Shown here in pieces: positions 43,922-52,570 of a DNA stretch of 64,000 nucleotides (position 1 is its first letter; every line of letters begins with the position of its first letter). The stretch spans positions 5,580,001 through 5,644,000 of the forward strand of contig NZ_CP162005.1 of assembly GCF_040822065.1 (NCBI RefSeq). Reading direction: 5' to 3'. Made by a program: the position numbers and the translations under genes. Origin of the DNA: Pedobacter sp. WC2423 (GTDB lineage: Bacteria > Bacteroidota > Bacteroidia > Sphingobacteriales > Sphingobacteriaceae). The notes under the pieces are model-generated. The model searched no databases. It was not told where the DNA came from and saw nothing but the letters and a program-made list of their open reading frames with translations.

Positions 43922-44767
43922 ATGGCAATGAAGGATATGAAAGTATTACATGCGGTGCATCCGGATGATTTTAAAACATACGATACAGAGAAAATCAGAT
44001 CAAGATTTTTACTGACTGAACTGAAAGAAGAGAATAAGGCCAATTTCGCTTATACACATTATGACAGAATGATTGTGGGCCTGGTCTATCCGGTTGCCGA
44101 AACAGTTGTTTTAGAAAACTATTCAAATCTGCGTGCTGATTATTTTCTGGAAAGAAGAGAAATCGGGATCATCAATGTTGGTGGTCCTGGTTCAGTTGAA
44201 GCGGATGGAAAAATAGTTGAAGTCAATAAGCTGGATGCTTTATACCTTGGAAAAGGCGTAAAGGAAGTGAAATTCAAAAGTGCAGCTGCTGCAAATCCAG
44301 CAGTATTTTATTGCCTTTCTACTCCGGCACATCAGGCGTATCCTGTCACATTATTAGTTCATGCAGATGCGATTTCTACAGAATTGGGTAGCTTAAACAC
44401 TGCAAATGAGCGCAGGATCATTAAGTATATTCACAGAGATGGAATTCAAAGCAGTCAATTGGTGATGGGCTTAACTATTCTGGCCAATGGAAGTGTGTGG
44501 AATACGATGCCGGCACATACGCATGACAGAAGGATGGAAGCTTATTTCTATTTTGATGTGGCTGAAGACCAGCGTGTTTTCCATTTAATGGGGCAGCCGC
44601 AGGAAACCCGCCATGTATTAATGGGCAACCATGATGCTATTGTTTCCCCGCCATGGAGTATCCATTCGGGAAGTGGTACACAAAATTATAGTTTTATCTG
44701 GGGCATGGGAGGTGAAAACCTTGATTATGCAGATATGGACCCGGTAGCAATTCAAGATATACGTTAA
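43922..44767 (+). CDS. kduI: 4-deoxy-L-threo-5-hexosulose-uronate ketol-isomerase KduI
   Basis: A 281-residue cupin-type isomerase. Zinc ligands are visible in MPAHTHDRRMEAYFYF: H199, H201, E206, and H248 in PPWSIHSGSG, matching the order in characterised KduI. It converts 5-keto-4-deoxyuronate, released from unsaturated uronates, to 3-deoxy-D-glycero-2,5-hexodiulosonate. It starts 37 bp after the DUF4350-like gene and its TAA overlaps the next ATG by one base (TAATG), indicating tight coupling. Confidence 0.96.
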   Translation: MAMKDMKVLHAVHPDDFKTYDTEKIRSRFLLTELKEENKANFAYTHYDRMIVGLVYPVAETVVLENYSNLRADYFLERREIGIINVGGPGSVEADGKIVEVNKLDALYLGKGVKEVKFKSAAAANPAVFYCLSTPAHQAYPVTLLVHADAISTELGSLNTANERRIIKYIHRDGIQSSQLVMGLTILANGSVWNTMPAHTHDRRMEAYFYFDVAEDQRVFHLMGQPQETRHVLMGNHDAIVSPPWSIHSGSGTQNYSFIWGMGGENLDYADMDPVAIQDIR

Positions 44768-45582
44768 TGGAAAATACATTCTCTTTAAAAGGCAAGGTTA
44801 TCATTGTAACCGGAGGCACCGGGATTTTAGGCGGTGCATTTGTTGATGCAGTAGTTGAAGCAGGTGCTTCGGTAGGTATTTTAGGCAGGAATGCTAATGT
44901 TGCTAACGAACGTGCAGACGCGATTAACCAGGCTGGTGGCCAGGCTATCGCTTTAGTAGCCGATGTAATGGACGAAAGTCAGTTATTGGAATGCAGGGCA
45001 CAAGTACTGGATAAGTTCGGCAGGATTGATGGTTTGGTAAACGCTGCGGGCGGAAATCAGCCTGAAGGTGTTTTACAGCCTGAAGAAGACATCTTTAAGA
45101 TGAACCTGGATGGCATGAAAAAGGTAATGGACTTAAACTTATGGGGAACAGTTATTCCTACACAGGTTTTCGGAGAATCCATTGCTGCCAGTGGTAAAGG
45201 CAGCATCGTCAATATCTCTTCGATGAATTCTAAAAGGGTAATTACTAAAGTTTTAGGCTATAATTTAGGCAAAGCTGGTGTGGATTATTATAACCAGTGG
45301 TTTGCTGTTGAACTGGCCAACCGCTATGGCGGGGCAATCCGGATGAATGCGATTGCACCAGGATTTTTCCTGACTGAACAAAACCGCACATTGTTAACAC
45401 ATCCGGATGGTAGTTATACTGAGCGTGGAGGATTAGCAATTAAGCAAACACCATTTAAACGTTTCGGACATCCGGATGAGTTAAAAGGTGCTTTAGTTTG
45501 GTTATTAAGTGATGCTTCTCAATTTGTAACCGGAGCCATGATTTGTGTGGATGGTGGTTTCTCTGTATTTGGAGGGGTTTAA
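44767..45582 (+). CDS. SDR-family uronate reductase (KduD / mannonate oxidoreductase-like)
   Basis: A 271-residue classical SDR with nucleotide-binding TGGTGILGGAF, NAAGG, catalytic Ser in NISSMNS, and the Tyr/Lys pair in GYNLGKAGVDYYNQWF. Length and the C-terminal GFFLTEQNRTLL segment resemble the SDR D-mannonate/fructuronate oxidoreductase group. In this operon it should reduce the KduI product or 4-deoxy-hexoseulose uronate to 2-keto-3-deoxygluconate (KDG). KduD, DEH reductase and mannonate dehydrogenase activities cannot be told apart by eye. Confidence 0.85.
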   Translation: MENTFSLKGKVIIVTGGTGILGGAFVDAVVEAGASVGILGRNANVANERADAINQAGGQAIALVADVMDESQLLECRAQVLDKFGRIDGLVNAAGGNQPEGVLQPEEDIFKMNLDGMKKVMDLNLWGTVIPTQVFGESIAASGKGSIVNISSMNSKRVITKVLGYNLGKAGVDYYNQWFAVELANRYGGAIRMNAIAPGFFLTEQNRTLLTHPDGSYTERGGLAIKQTPFKRFGHPDELKGALVWLLSDASQFVTGAMICVDGGFSVFGGV

Positions 45583-45585
45583 AAT

Positions 45586-46605
45586 ATGGGAAAGGTACTG
45601 AATTTCGGAGAGCTGTTATTGCGGATTTGTCCGGATGCAGAAGGGAACTGGTTAAAGGAAAATAACCTGCCTTTTTTTGTGGGTGGTGCAGAGTTGAATG
45701 TGGCTACGGCGCTGGCTTTGTGGGAGATACCTTCCGCTTATCTGACTGCGTTACCTGATAATTCTTTAACAGAACAATTGGTAAACTATGTGAAGGGCTT
45801 AAACATTGACACATCCGCGATTCAATATACTGGTGAGCGGGTAGGTTTATACTATTTGCACCAGGGTAAAGACCTTAAAAATGCAGGGGTGATTTATGAC
45901 CGCGGTGGTTCTTCGTTCGCAACTTTACAAACAGGAACGATCAACTGGGATGTTGTTTTGAAAGATGTTTCCTGGTTCCATTTTAGTGCGATCTGTCCTG
46001 CGGTAAGTTTAGCGGCAGCTGAGGTTTGCCTGGAAGCTTTAAAAGAAGCGTCAGCAAGAAATATCACGATTTCGGTCGATCTCAACTACAGAGCTAAACT
46101 CTGGAAGTATGGTAAAGAGCCTGTGGATATTTTACCAGATTTAGTGCAGTACTGCGATGTGGTGATGGGGAATTTATGGGCTGCCGAAAAAATGCTGGGT
46201 ATCCCTGTCCCTGAAGGCCTGGCAGAGGCAGATCAGAAAGAACTTTATTTACAGCAATCGGCAGTAAGTTCGAAAGAAATGATTACCAGATTTCCTAAGT
46301 GTAAGGTCGTTGCCAATACTTTTCGCTTTGATGAAAAAGAAGGAGTAAAGTATTACTCTACTTTATTTTCGGAGGATAAGTTATTGGTGTCAAAGCAATA
46401 TTCAGCAAAAAATATAATCAATAAGGTAGGGAGCGGAGACTGTTATATGGCGGGTTTGATCTATGGGTTCTACCAGGATAAGCCGGCAGAAGAAATACTG
46501 GAATTTGCTACAGCTGCTGCGTTCTCCAAGCTCTTTGTGGAAGGAGATGCGACCACAGTTGAAGCCGGCCGGGTTAAAGAAAAAGTAAGAAATTATGAAG
46601 ACTAG
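45586..46605 (+). CDS. kdgK: 2-keto-3-deoxygluconate kinase (PfkB family)
   Basis: A 339-residue ribokinase-family enzyme. N-terminal VGGAELNVATALALW is the PfkB signature 1 region; the C-terminal signature appears as NKVGSGDCYMAGLIYGF with the catalytic Asp at D285 (the usual G-A-G-D is G-S-G-D here). By position it phosphorylates KDG to KDPG. It starts three bases after the SDR stop and overlaps the aldolase gene by 11 bp, so the catabolic genes are translationally coupled. Confidence 0.9.
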   Translation: MGKVLNFGELLLRICPDAEGNWLKENNLPFFVGGAELNVATALALWEIPSAYLTALPDNSLTEQLVNYVKGLNIDTSAIQYTGERVGLYYLHQGKDLKNAGVIYDRGGSSFATLQTGTINWDVVLKDVSWFHFSAICPAVSLAAAEVCLEALKEASARNITISVDLNYRAKLWKYGKEPVDILPDLVQYCDVVMGNLWAAEKMLGIPVPEGLAEADQKELYLQQSAVSSKEMITRFPKCKVVANTFRFDEKEGVKYYSTLFSEDKLLVSKQYSAKNIINKVGSGDCYMAGLIYGFYQDKPAEEILEFATAAAFSKLFVEGDATTVEAGRVKEKVRNYED

Positions 46606-47254
46606 AGAAAGTTCTTTAAAAGCTATAACTGAACAGGGTTTATTGCCTTTGTTTTTTTACGAAGATGCAGAGGTGAGTTTAGCAATCATCCGGACTTTGT
46701 ATAAATCCGGAATCCGGGTATTGGAGTATACGAACAGGGGATTTGCTGCATTGGCAAATTTTCGCTTCCTGATTCATGCGATCGGGATTGAGATGAAAGA
46801 TCTTCACCTGGGGATCGGAACAATTAAGAATACAGAAGAGGCGAGCGCTTTTATCAAAGCTGGTGCACATTTTATTGTTTGTCCGGTTGTGGATGCTGAA
46901 GTGGGTAAACTGGCGCATGATGCAGGTTTATTATGGATTCCGGGTTGTTTTACGCCAACGGAGATTAATATTGCACATCAATTGAATGCAGGAATTATTA
47001 AACTTTTTCCGGCAAATGTACTGGGGCCTGTTTATGTATCTGCTGTGAAAGAGGTATTTCCCGGACAGCTTTTTATTCCGACAGGCGGGGTAGAAATTGA
47101 AGAAGAAAATATGACTAAATGGTTTAAATCAGGTGTTTGTGCGGTAGGTATGGGAAGCAAACTGATCAGTAAAGAAATCCTGGAAACCAAAGATTATAAT
47201 GAATTAGCTATACGTACTAAAAAAACTATTGAAATGGTGAAAGCCACGCGATAA
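46595..47254 (+). CDS. kdgA: KDPG aldolase (Eda/KdgA)
   Basis: A 219-residue class I aldolase. The Schiff-base Lys is K136 in IIKLFPANVLGP, the catalytic Glu is E44 in VLEYTNRG, and the phosphate loop is FIPTGGVEIEEEN. It splits 2-keto-3-deoxy-6-phosphogluconate to pyruvate and glyceraldehyde 3-phosphate, the final step of the pathway encoded here. The start lies inside the end of kdgK. Confidence 0.95.
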   Translation: MKTRESSLKAITEQGLLPLFFYEDAEVSLAIIRTLYKSGIRVLEYTNRGFAALANFRFLIHAIGIEMKDLHLGIGTIKNTEEASAFIKAGAHFIVCPVVDAEVGKLAHDAGLLWIPGCFTPTEINIAHQLNAGIIKLFPANVLGPVYVSAVKEVFPGQLFIPTGGVEIEEENMTKWFKSGVCAVGMGSKLISKEILETKDYNELAIRTKKTIEMVKATR

Positions 47255-47355
47255 ACTGGTGGAAGCCATTTGATAAAAGATTGAAAACCATCTTTATTAA
47301 ATGGTAAAAGCCAACCGATAAAAATGATCAACCAAACCAACCAAAACCAAATATA

Positions 47356-48729
47356 ATGAAAGAAGCCCGAATGAGCAATTACCGTTGGACGGTCTGTGCC
47401 CTGTTGTTTTTTGCTACGACAGTGAATTATCTTGACCGTCAGGTACTTAGTCTGCTGCATTCGCGGTTAGAGGCGGAGTTTAACTGGACAAATAGTGACT
47501 ATGCAAATATTACTTCGGCTTTTCAGCTTGTTTATGCGATCTCCATGCTTTTTGCAGGCAGGATTGTAGACCGCCTGGGTACTAAATGGGGTTATACGCT
47601 TGCTTTGGTTGTCTGGTCTTTAGGGGCTATTTTGCATGCTAAAGCTATTCCGGTTGGTCATGGACTGGCCACAATGTTAGGTTTCATTGGAATTACAGGT
47701 GTTTCTGTTTCTGTACTGGGTTTTATCTTTTCCAGGGCAGTTTTAGGCTTTGGTGAATCCGGTAATTTTCCTGCTGCCATTAAAGCTACGGCAGAATACT
47801 TCCCTAAAAAAGAACGTTCTCTGGCAACTGGGATCTTTAATTCAGGAGCCAATGTAGGTGCGGTATTAGCACCGCTTACAGTTCCCTGGATTGCCCATAC
47901 CTGGGGCTGGGAATCCGCATTCCTGATTATTGGTGCGGTAGGTTTTTTATGGCTGATCTTCTGGTTTATATTTTATGAGAAGCCGGAAAAGCAAAAGCGC
48001 TTATCAAAAGCTGAACTGGATTATATTTTATGTGACCCTGATCAGCAGGCTATCGTCCCATCTCCAACAACTGAAGCAGCGGAAAAAGTTTCATGGGTTA
48101 AATTGTTAAAGTACAGACAAACCTGGGCTTTCAGTTTGGGTAAGTTTATGACTGATGGTGTATGGTGGTTTTTTCTGTTCTGGTTGCCTTCTTATTTAAA
48201 GGTGCAGTATGGAATGGGTGATACAGCGATTATGATTCCTTTAGCGGTGTTATATAGCATGACCATGATTGGAAGTGTTGGCGGGGGATGGTTCCCGATG
48301 TACTTTATGAAAAAAGGATATGCGCCTTATGATGGCAGGATGAAAGCAATGTTGATTATTGCCTTATTTCCTTTAGTGGTATTGGCTGCGCAGCCTTTAG
48401 GGCATATCAGTGTATGGATTCCTGTAATTTTGATTGGAATAGGGGCTTCGGCGCATCAGGCATGGTCAGCGAATATCTTTACAACGGTTTCAGATATGTT
48501 CCCTAAAAAAGCAATAGGCTCGGTGATTGGAATTGGTGGAATGGCAGGAGGTTTAGGGGGTGTATTTATGTCTAAGCTTGGCGGTTCACTTTTTGATCAT
48601 TACAAGGCTTTAGGGCATACGCAAACTGGTTATACGGTCATGTTTACGATTTGTGCGGTTGCTTATATTCTGGCCTGGACAGTGATGAAAATCTTAGTGC
48701 CGAAATACAGACCAATTAATGATTTGTAA
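47356..48729 (+). CDS. MFS hexuronate/galactarate-type transporter
   Basis: A 457-residue 12-helix transporter of the anion:cation symporter group (ExuT/GudP-like). The signature region NYLDRQVLSLL in helix 1 and GRIVDRLGTKWG between helices 2 and 3 are typical, as is FGESGNFPAAIKATAEYFP. It probably imports hexuronates or unsaturated uronate monomers with protons for the KdgK/KdgA pathway. It lies 101 bp after the aldolase, on the same strand, and ends at a terminator. Confidence 0.92.
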   Translation: MKEARMSNYRWTVCALLFFATTVNYLDRQVLSLLHSRLEAEFNWTNSDYANITSAFQLVYAISMLFAGRIVDRLGTKWGYTLALVVWSLGAILHAKAIPVGHGLATMLGFIGITGVSVSVLGFIFSRAVLGFGESGNFPAAIKATAEYFPKKERSLATGIFNSGANVGAVLAPLTVPWIAHTWGWESAFLIIGAVGFLWLIFWFIFYEKPEKQKRLSKAELDYILCDPDQQAIVPSPTTEAAEKVSWVKLLKYRQTWAFSLGKFMTDGVWWFFLFWLPSYLKVQYGMGDTAIMIPLAVLYSMTMIGSVGGGWFPMYFMKKGYAPYDGRMKAMLIIALFPLVVLAAQPLGHISVWIPVILIGIGASAHQAWSANIFTTVSDMFPKKAIGSVIGIGGMAGGLGGVFMSKLGGSLFDHYKALGHTQTGYTVMFTICAVAYILAWTVMKILVPKYRPINDL

Positions 48730-48743
48730 AATTATTAATTTTT

Positions 48744-48784
48744 AGAAAAAGCCCTTGATCTTTATCAGATTAAGAGCTTTTTCT
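48744..48784. terminator. Bidirectional terminator
   Basis: AGAAAAAGCCCTTGATCT pairs with AGATTAAGAGCTTTTTCT with two mismatched or wobble positions around a short loop, with A-rich and T-rich outer arms. It separates the convergent MFS and alginate-lyase-family genes. Confidence 0.75.
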
Positions 48785-48790
48785 TAGCGT

Positions 48791-49987
48791 TCAGGGTTTA
48801 TAGAGCAGATCGGTTAACTGCGTGTCTTTATCTTTTGGTATAGCTTCAGCCTGTTTGAAATAAGCGTCATTTTTGTAGGCTGTACCTGCCAGTATCAATA
48901 ATCTGTAAAGTTCGCTGGTATGGTATGGAATGATTTGTTTGCGGTCTTTTGCTTTTTGATCCATACCGTATGGAATCAGCCAGTCGAGTGCTTTGTGTAT
49001 ACTTTTTCCGTCTGAAGTTTGATAGTTCCACACCTCAATGCCAGCATGTTTTCCTAATAAAGCAAGGTTAAACCACCCATCATTCAAATTCATCGTACTA
49101 TAACTATAGGCTTTTGTTCTGGCAAGTTCCAGTGGCTGTTCACCTGCCGGGGTAAGCTGGACAGCTATTCTTTCCAGACTTGCTGTTATAGTCTTTCTGG
49201 CCAGTTCTTTCTGGTCTGTAAATAATGCATAAGATACAACCTGCGTATCGTAAATAGTACCGTGGTTGTTTTTGGATCTATGTTCATCTTTCCCGTTTTT
49301 ACTGGTTAACATCCAGTCCAGGTATTGTTTATACCAGCTTTTAATCCCTTCAGTTTGTTTTGAAGTGATTGATTTTGAACTGGCCAGGATTCCCATCCAG
49401 TCGGCTAGTTCTACTAAGGAACGGCTTTCAATAATACCAATACCCCGGCCATCGTTTACGCCCGGTATAGCTTGTGCGTAATTCAGATTTGGGTTCATTT
49501 TTGTTTCGGGTGCAATGAACCAGACGTTCAGCAACTCACTGGCTTTTAAAGCATACTTTTCCTGTCCTGTAAAGTAATAGGCGAGCGCTAAGAATTGACA
49601 TTGTTCCGTGAGGTTGTGCAGAAATACTGCATCGGTTATTTGGTGAATAGCAGGATTACGTTCCCCGTCTTTTCTGATATAGGGTGTTCCGTCTGCTTTG
49701 GAAGGATCAGGCCAGAAATATGGAGCCTGGCTCATATAGTCATGTTTTGATCCGCTTGGCGGGGTTGACGATTTATCCATCACAGATTGGGGCTTTGCGG
49801 CAAGGAAAATATCCGCTTTGCGGATCACCAGGTCTACCAGGGGCTTTATTGTCTTATCCTTTTGCTGATAAGCTGCTTTCTTCGCTTTGAGCTGGTCAGC
49901 ATTGATTAAAAATAGTTTGGGCGTTTGCGCGAAAGATAGCTGGCCATATAAGACAGCGAGGATCATATAAAAAAACTTCTTCATCAT
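48791..49987 (-). CDS. Alginate-lyase-family polysaccharide lyase (PL5/PL38-like)
   Basis: About 398 residues from the ATG at 49987 (TTG one codon upstream is also in frame). A signal peptide ends QLSFAQ. The mature enzyme is an alpha/alpha toroid with SQAPYFWPDPSKADGTPYI, the likely active-site NNHGTIYDTQ (Asn-His pair and Tyr), and the C-terminal LNDGWFNLALLGK. These match the alginate_lyase domain family, which cleaves mannuronate- or glucuronate-rich polymers by beta-elimination. Its unsaturated products would feed the adjacent KduI-KdgA route, although it is transcribed towards that operon. Confidence 0.87.
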   Translation of the reverse strand: MMKKFFYMILAVLYGQLSFAQTPKLFLINADQLKAKKAAYQQKDKTIKPLVDLVIRKADIFLAAKPQSVMDKSSTPPSGSKHDYMSQAPYFWPDPSKADGTPYIRKDGERNPAIHQITDAVFLHNLTEQCQFLALAYYFTGQEKYALKASELLNVWFIAPETKMNPNLNYAQAIPGVNDGRGIGIIESRSLVELADWMGILASSKSITSKQTEGIKSWYKQYLDWMLTSKNGKDEHRSKNNHGTIYDTQVVSYALFTDQKELARKTITASLERIAVQLTPAGEQPLELARTKAYSYSTMNLNDGWFNLALLGKHAGIEVWNYQTSDGKSIHKALDWLIPYGMDQKAKDRKQIIPYHTSELYRLLILAGTAYKNDAYFKQAEAIPKDKDTQLTDLLYKP

Positions 49988-50059
49988 CAAGATAAGATTT
50001 AGTTACGTTTGAATGAATGGAAGTCAAATGTAACTAAATCTTATACAAACAAATATTCC

Positions 50060-50899
50060 TTATTTTTCTTCGTGATGTTCTGCACGGCGTGCTTTGACTG
50101 AACCGTCTTCGCTTGCGCCGTATTTCCAGTAAGCGTAGGCATATAATTCACTTTGATTCCAATTTTGTTCTTTGCGCAGGAATTGACGGATGTCTTTTAC
50201 AGTTGAAAATTCGGCCGCCGCATAGCCAAAACGAGTAGTGTGATGCTGTTCAGGTATTTTAACAGTACGTACGGCATCAGCCAGGAGCGTATTTTCTCCG
50301 GGATGTGTATTGTAAATCCAGTTGAGCTGAATGTCTGCCTCGGTTTTTAATTCCTGCTCGTCTTCTTTTGCAGGTATTTCAATATAGGCAACGCCTGTTG
50401 CGGTAGCTGGAAGGGTTTCCAGTATAGCAGCAATAACTGGTATTCCGGTAGAATCGGCTGCCAGCAAATACCAATCTGCTTTTGGGTAGAGTATGGATTC
50501 TTTTGCTTTCATCAGGATGCCCAGGATATCTCCTGGTTTAGCATGGATTGCCCATGCCGAAGCAGGGCCGCTTTCTCCGTGTGCAGCAAAGTCTATGGTC
50601 ATTTCCTTCTTTTCCAGATCGATAGCTCTGTGGGTATAAGTCCTGATGACTGGTTTTAAGTGTTCTGGTGTGTGAGACCATTCTCCGGTACTGTAGTTGA
50701 AATCAGGAAAATGGATTTCGTTGACTCCTGCCGGAGGGATAAAGATTTTATTATTTATTCCTGGGGTCGTCTCTGCAAAAAGAGGTACATCATCTCCGGT
50801 AAGGGTGATGCGAATATAATTGGGGGTGAGATACACCTTGGTTTTTACGGCTAATACTCCGCGGACAATGGCAGGTAATTCTTTTTTTGTTTCACTCAT
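50060..50899 (-). CDS. Siderophore-interacting protein (ferric reductase, ViuB/SIP)
   Basis: A 279-residue FAD-dependent reductase. N-terminal RITLTGDDVPLF and PVIRTYTHRAIDLEKKEMTI contain the FAD-binding R-x-Y-T motif; GPASAWAIHAKPGDIL is a hallmark of SIP proteins; the C-terminal half WYLLAADSTGIPVIAAI and KYGASEDGS provides the NAD(P)H-binding region. It reduces ferric siderophores in the cytoplasm to release iron. No siderophore uptake gene is adjacent in the window. Confidence 0.93.
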   Translation of the reverse strand: MSETKKELPAIVRGVLAVKTKVYLTPNYIRITLTGDDVPLFAETTPGINNKIFIPPAGVNEIHFPDFNYSTGEWSHTPEHLKPVIRTYTHRAIDLEKKEMTIDFAAHGESGPASAWAIHAKPGDILGILMKAKESILYPKADWYLLAADSTGIPVIAAILETLPATATGVAYIEIPAKEDEQELKTEADIQLNWIYNTHPGENTLLADAVRTVKIPEQHHTTRFGYAAAEFSTVKDIRQFLRKEQNWNQSELYAYAYWKYGASEDGSVKARRAEHHEEK

Positions 50900-51119
50900 C
50901 GTAGCTTTCTTTGTTTACTGCGGGTAAAGATATGTTATTTGTAATCTTTCTAAATAATCAAAAGTAGCTATGACAAAGGAATTACATTAAGGGTTTTCGC
51001 TAAAACACTGGATCTGGGTTTTAAATTGCCTACTCCTTCTGTGGTTGTTTTAATGGCTGGTAGTCTACATCTGCTAAATGTCATTTCACGTAAATGTTTT
51101 GAACCTATAAACCAAAACC

Positions 51120-51602
51120 ATGAAAACACGTGAAATGATATCAGCAATGGTCAAAGCAGAAAATAAGGCAATAGCATGGAAAGCAAGACATGGTTTAAAT
51201 ATTTTGCGTGTCTCATTAGGGCTGATCTTTATATGGTTTGGTATACTCAAATTTTTCCCGGGTGTAAGCGCGGCTGAGGTAATAGCAGGGCGAACGATAG
51301 AAAAATTAACTTTTGGTCTTATTCTTCCTCCGGTTTCATTACCTGTTCTTGCGGTGTGGGAATGTATTATTGGGTTTGGATTAATCTCTAAAAAATGGCT
51401 GGGCCTGACTTTATTATTGCTTTATTTCCAGATGATAGGGACTTTTCTTCCTTTGTTGTTTTTTCCGGGTGAAACTTTTGTACATAGTTTGCTTGTTCCT
51501 ACATTATTAGGCCAATATATCATTAAAAATATTGTACTGCTTTCTGGCGGCGTTGTGATAGGGGCAACTGTGAAAACCAGAAATACGGATGCAGAATCTT
51601 AA
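51120..51602 (+). CDS. DoxX-like membrane protein
   Basis: A 160-residue protein with four predicted transmembrane helices. LNILRVSLGLIFIWFGILKF is the DoxX-type first helix with its conserved G-x-x-K-F end; later helices include PVLAVWECIIGFGLI and LTLLLLYFQMIGTFLP. The family is involved in membrane redox or thiosulfate:quinone-type reactions in some members, but function here is unknown. Starts at an ATG with no obvious partner; a GNAT remnant follows. Confidence 0.78.
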   Translation: MKTREMISAMVKAENKAIAWKARHGLNILRVSLGLIFIWFGILKFFPGVSAAEVIAGRTIEKLTFGLILPPVSLPVLAVWECIIGFGLISKKWLGLTLLLLYFQMIGTFLPLLFFPGETFVHSLLVPTLLGQYIIKNIVLLSGGVVIGATVKTRNTDAES

Positions 51603-51727
51603 CGGAGATTTCCATCAGGAGCATGAATTCATTAAAGGTTCATCAAAGAATGGGGTTTGAGGTGATTGGTACTTACAGCGATGAAAAGGAGCTGTGGAAC
51701 TTAGTAGCCTGGAACCTTGGGGAATGA
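51602..51727 (+). pseudogene. GNAT acetyltransferase C-terminal remnant
   Basis: After the DoxX gene a frame reads NSLKVHQRMGFEVIGTYSDE and ends near WNLVAWNLGE with a stop at 51725. The N-S-x-x-x-H-x-x-M-G-F motif followed by a strand is the acetyl-CoA-proximal C-terminus of many GNAT enzymes. An ATG at 51623 could start a 34-residue peptide, but the catalytic core is missing, so it is a gene end left by deletion. Confidence 0.6.
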
Positions 51728-51770
51728 GTTGATTTAATACCGCGTTTTTTCTTTAGAATTTGCTTAAACT

Positions 51771-51803
51771 TTTTAGTGAATCACTAAAATAAATTTACAT
51801 TTG
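51771..51803 (+). promoter_or_regulatory. Promoter with overlapping 19-bp palindrome
   Basis: TTTTAGTGA-A-TCACTAAAA (51771-51789) is a perfect palindrome. It is followed by TACATTTG (51796-51803), an exact TAnnTTTG -7 element. The palindrome occupies the -33 to -14 part of the promoter, the position of a repressor operator. The start codon of the FKBP gene at 51810 lies where transcription should begin, so the mRNA may be leaderless. Confidence 0.6.
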
Positions 51804-51809
51804 CATCAG

Positions 51810-52289
51810 ATGATAAAGATTAAACACCTCATAGTATTACTTGTTTGTACAGTAACCGCGTTTACATCCTGCAAGAAAAAAGAAACTTATGACCCTGATC
51901 CGCAATTCAGGGCAGATACTACAGCCATAAGAGCTTTTGTAGTTGCCAATAAAATCCCTGCAGTTAAAGATCCTGCAACGGGAGTATTCTATCAGATTAT
52001 AACTCCTGGATCAGGAACTGTTAAAATCAATAACTCTACTACTGTTACGGTTAATTATACAGGCCGTTTCCTGAGTGGTAATGTTTTTGATCAGAGTAAC
52101 GGAACACCAATATCTTTTCCATTGGGTGGTGTGATTACCGGATGGCAGATTGGAGTACCTTTTATTCAGCCTGGTGGTCGTATCCGTTTAATTATTCCTT
52201 CTGTTTTAGGTTATGGAAATGCAGACAAAGGACCTATTCCGGCAAATTCCATATTAGATTTTACTATTGATTTGATAAGTGCTAAATAA
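51810..52289 (+). CDS. FKBP-type peptidyl-prolyl isomerase lipoprotein
   Basis: About 159 residues from the ATG at 51810 (TTG three codons upstream is in frame). The lipobox AFTSC is followed by Lys-rich KKKE, indicating a lipoprotein. The FKBP core is complete: VTVNYTGRFLSGNVFDQS, GVITGWQIGVPFIQPGGRIR, and YGNADKGPIPANSILDFTID, carrying the usual aromatic pocket residues. It catalyses proline isomerisation in exported proteins at the outer membrane. Single gene, ended by a strong terminator. Confidence 0.93.
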   Translation: MIKIKHLIVLLVCTVTAFTSCKKKETYDPDPQFRADTTAIRAFVVANKIPAVKDPATGVFYQIITPGSGTVKINNSTTVTVNYTGRFLSGNVFDQSNGTPISFPLGGVITGWQIGVPFIQPGGRIRLIIPSVLGYGNADKGPIPANSILDFTIDLISAK

Positions 52290-52313
52290 GTAATTACAAT
52301 TATAATATTTGAG

Positions 52314-52347
52314 GCCACTGTTTATGGAAATAGACAGTGGCTTTTTT
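52314..52347 (+). terminator. Intrinsic terminator of the FKBP gene
   Basis: GCCACTGT and ACAGTGGC form an 8-bp GC-rich stem around a 12-nt loop, immediately followed by TTTTTT. Confidence 0.9.
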
Positions 52348-52419
52348 ATTTTTCATTAGCAGTAGGGGTATTGATTCGTAACGGCGTCTTATGGGAATAA
52401 AAGACACAAATAAACTATT

Positions 52420-52506
52420 ATGATAGTAGAATCAAGTAAAAATGCCCTGTTCATCATTATCGCGGGAGTAATCATTGCATCAATGGTTGTTTTAATTGGT
52501 GGCTAA
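52420..52506 (+). CDS. 28-residue single-helix membrane peptide
   Basis: An ATG-started frame encodes MIVESSKNALFIIIAGVII followed by ASMVVLIGG and a stop. After a short polar head the rest is one continuous hydrophobic helix with small residues, the form of a membrane microprotein. It lies between the FKBP terminator and the Kir channel gene, 64 bp before the latter's start and on the same strand. It could be a channel subunit, a leader peptide or chance; coding potential is suggested only by the clean helix. Confidence 0.45.
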   Translation: MIVESSKNALFIIIAGVIIASMVVLIGG

Positions 52507-52570
52507 AAGACAGCTATTAAACTATTGATTTTAGAATACGCTGAATTTTCATTAAAATTAGGTGGAAATT

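Noticed and set aside
47255..47355. Regulatory RNA or riboswitch before the MFS gene
   Set aside because: Short similar segments occur (CCATTT, AAATGG, repeated CCAAC), but no stable structure or known riboswitch core can be drawn.
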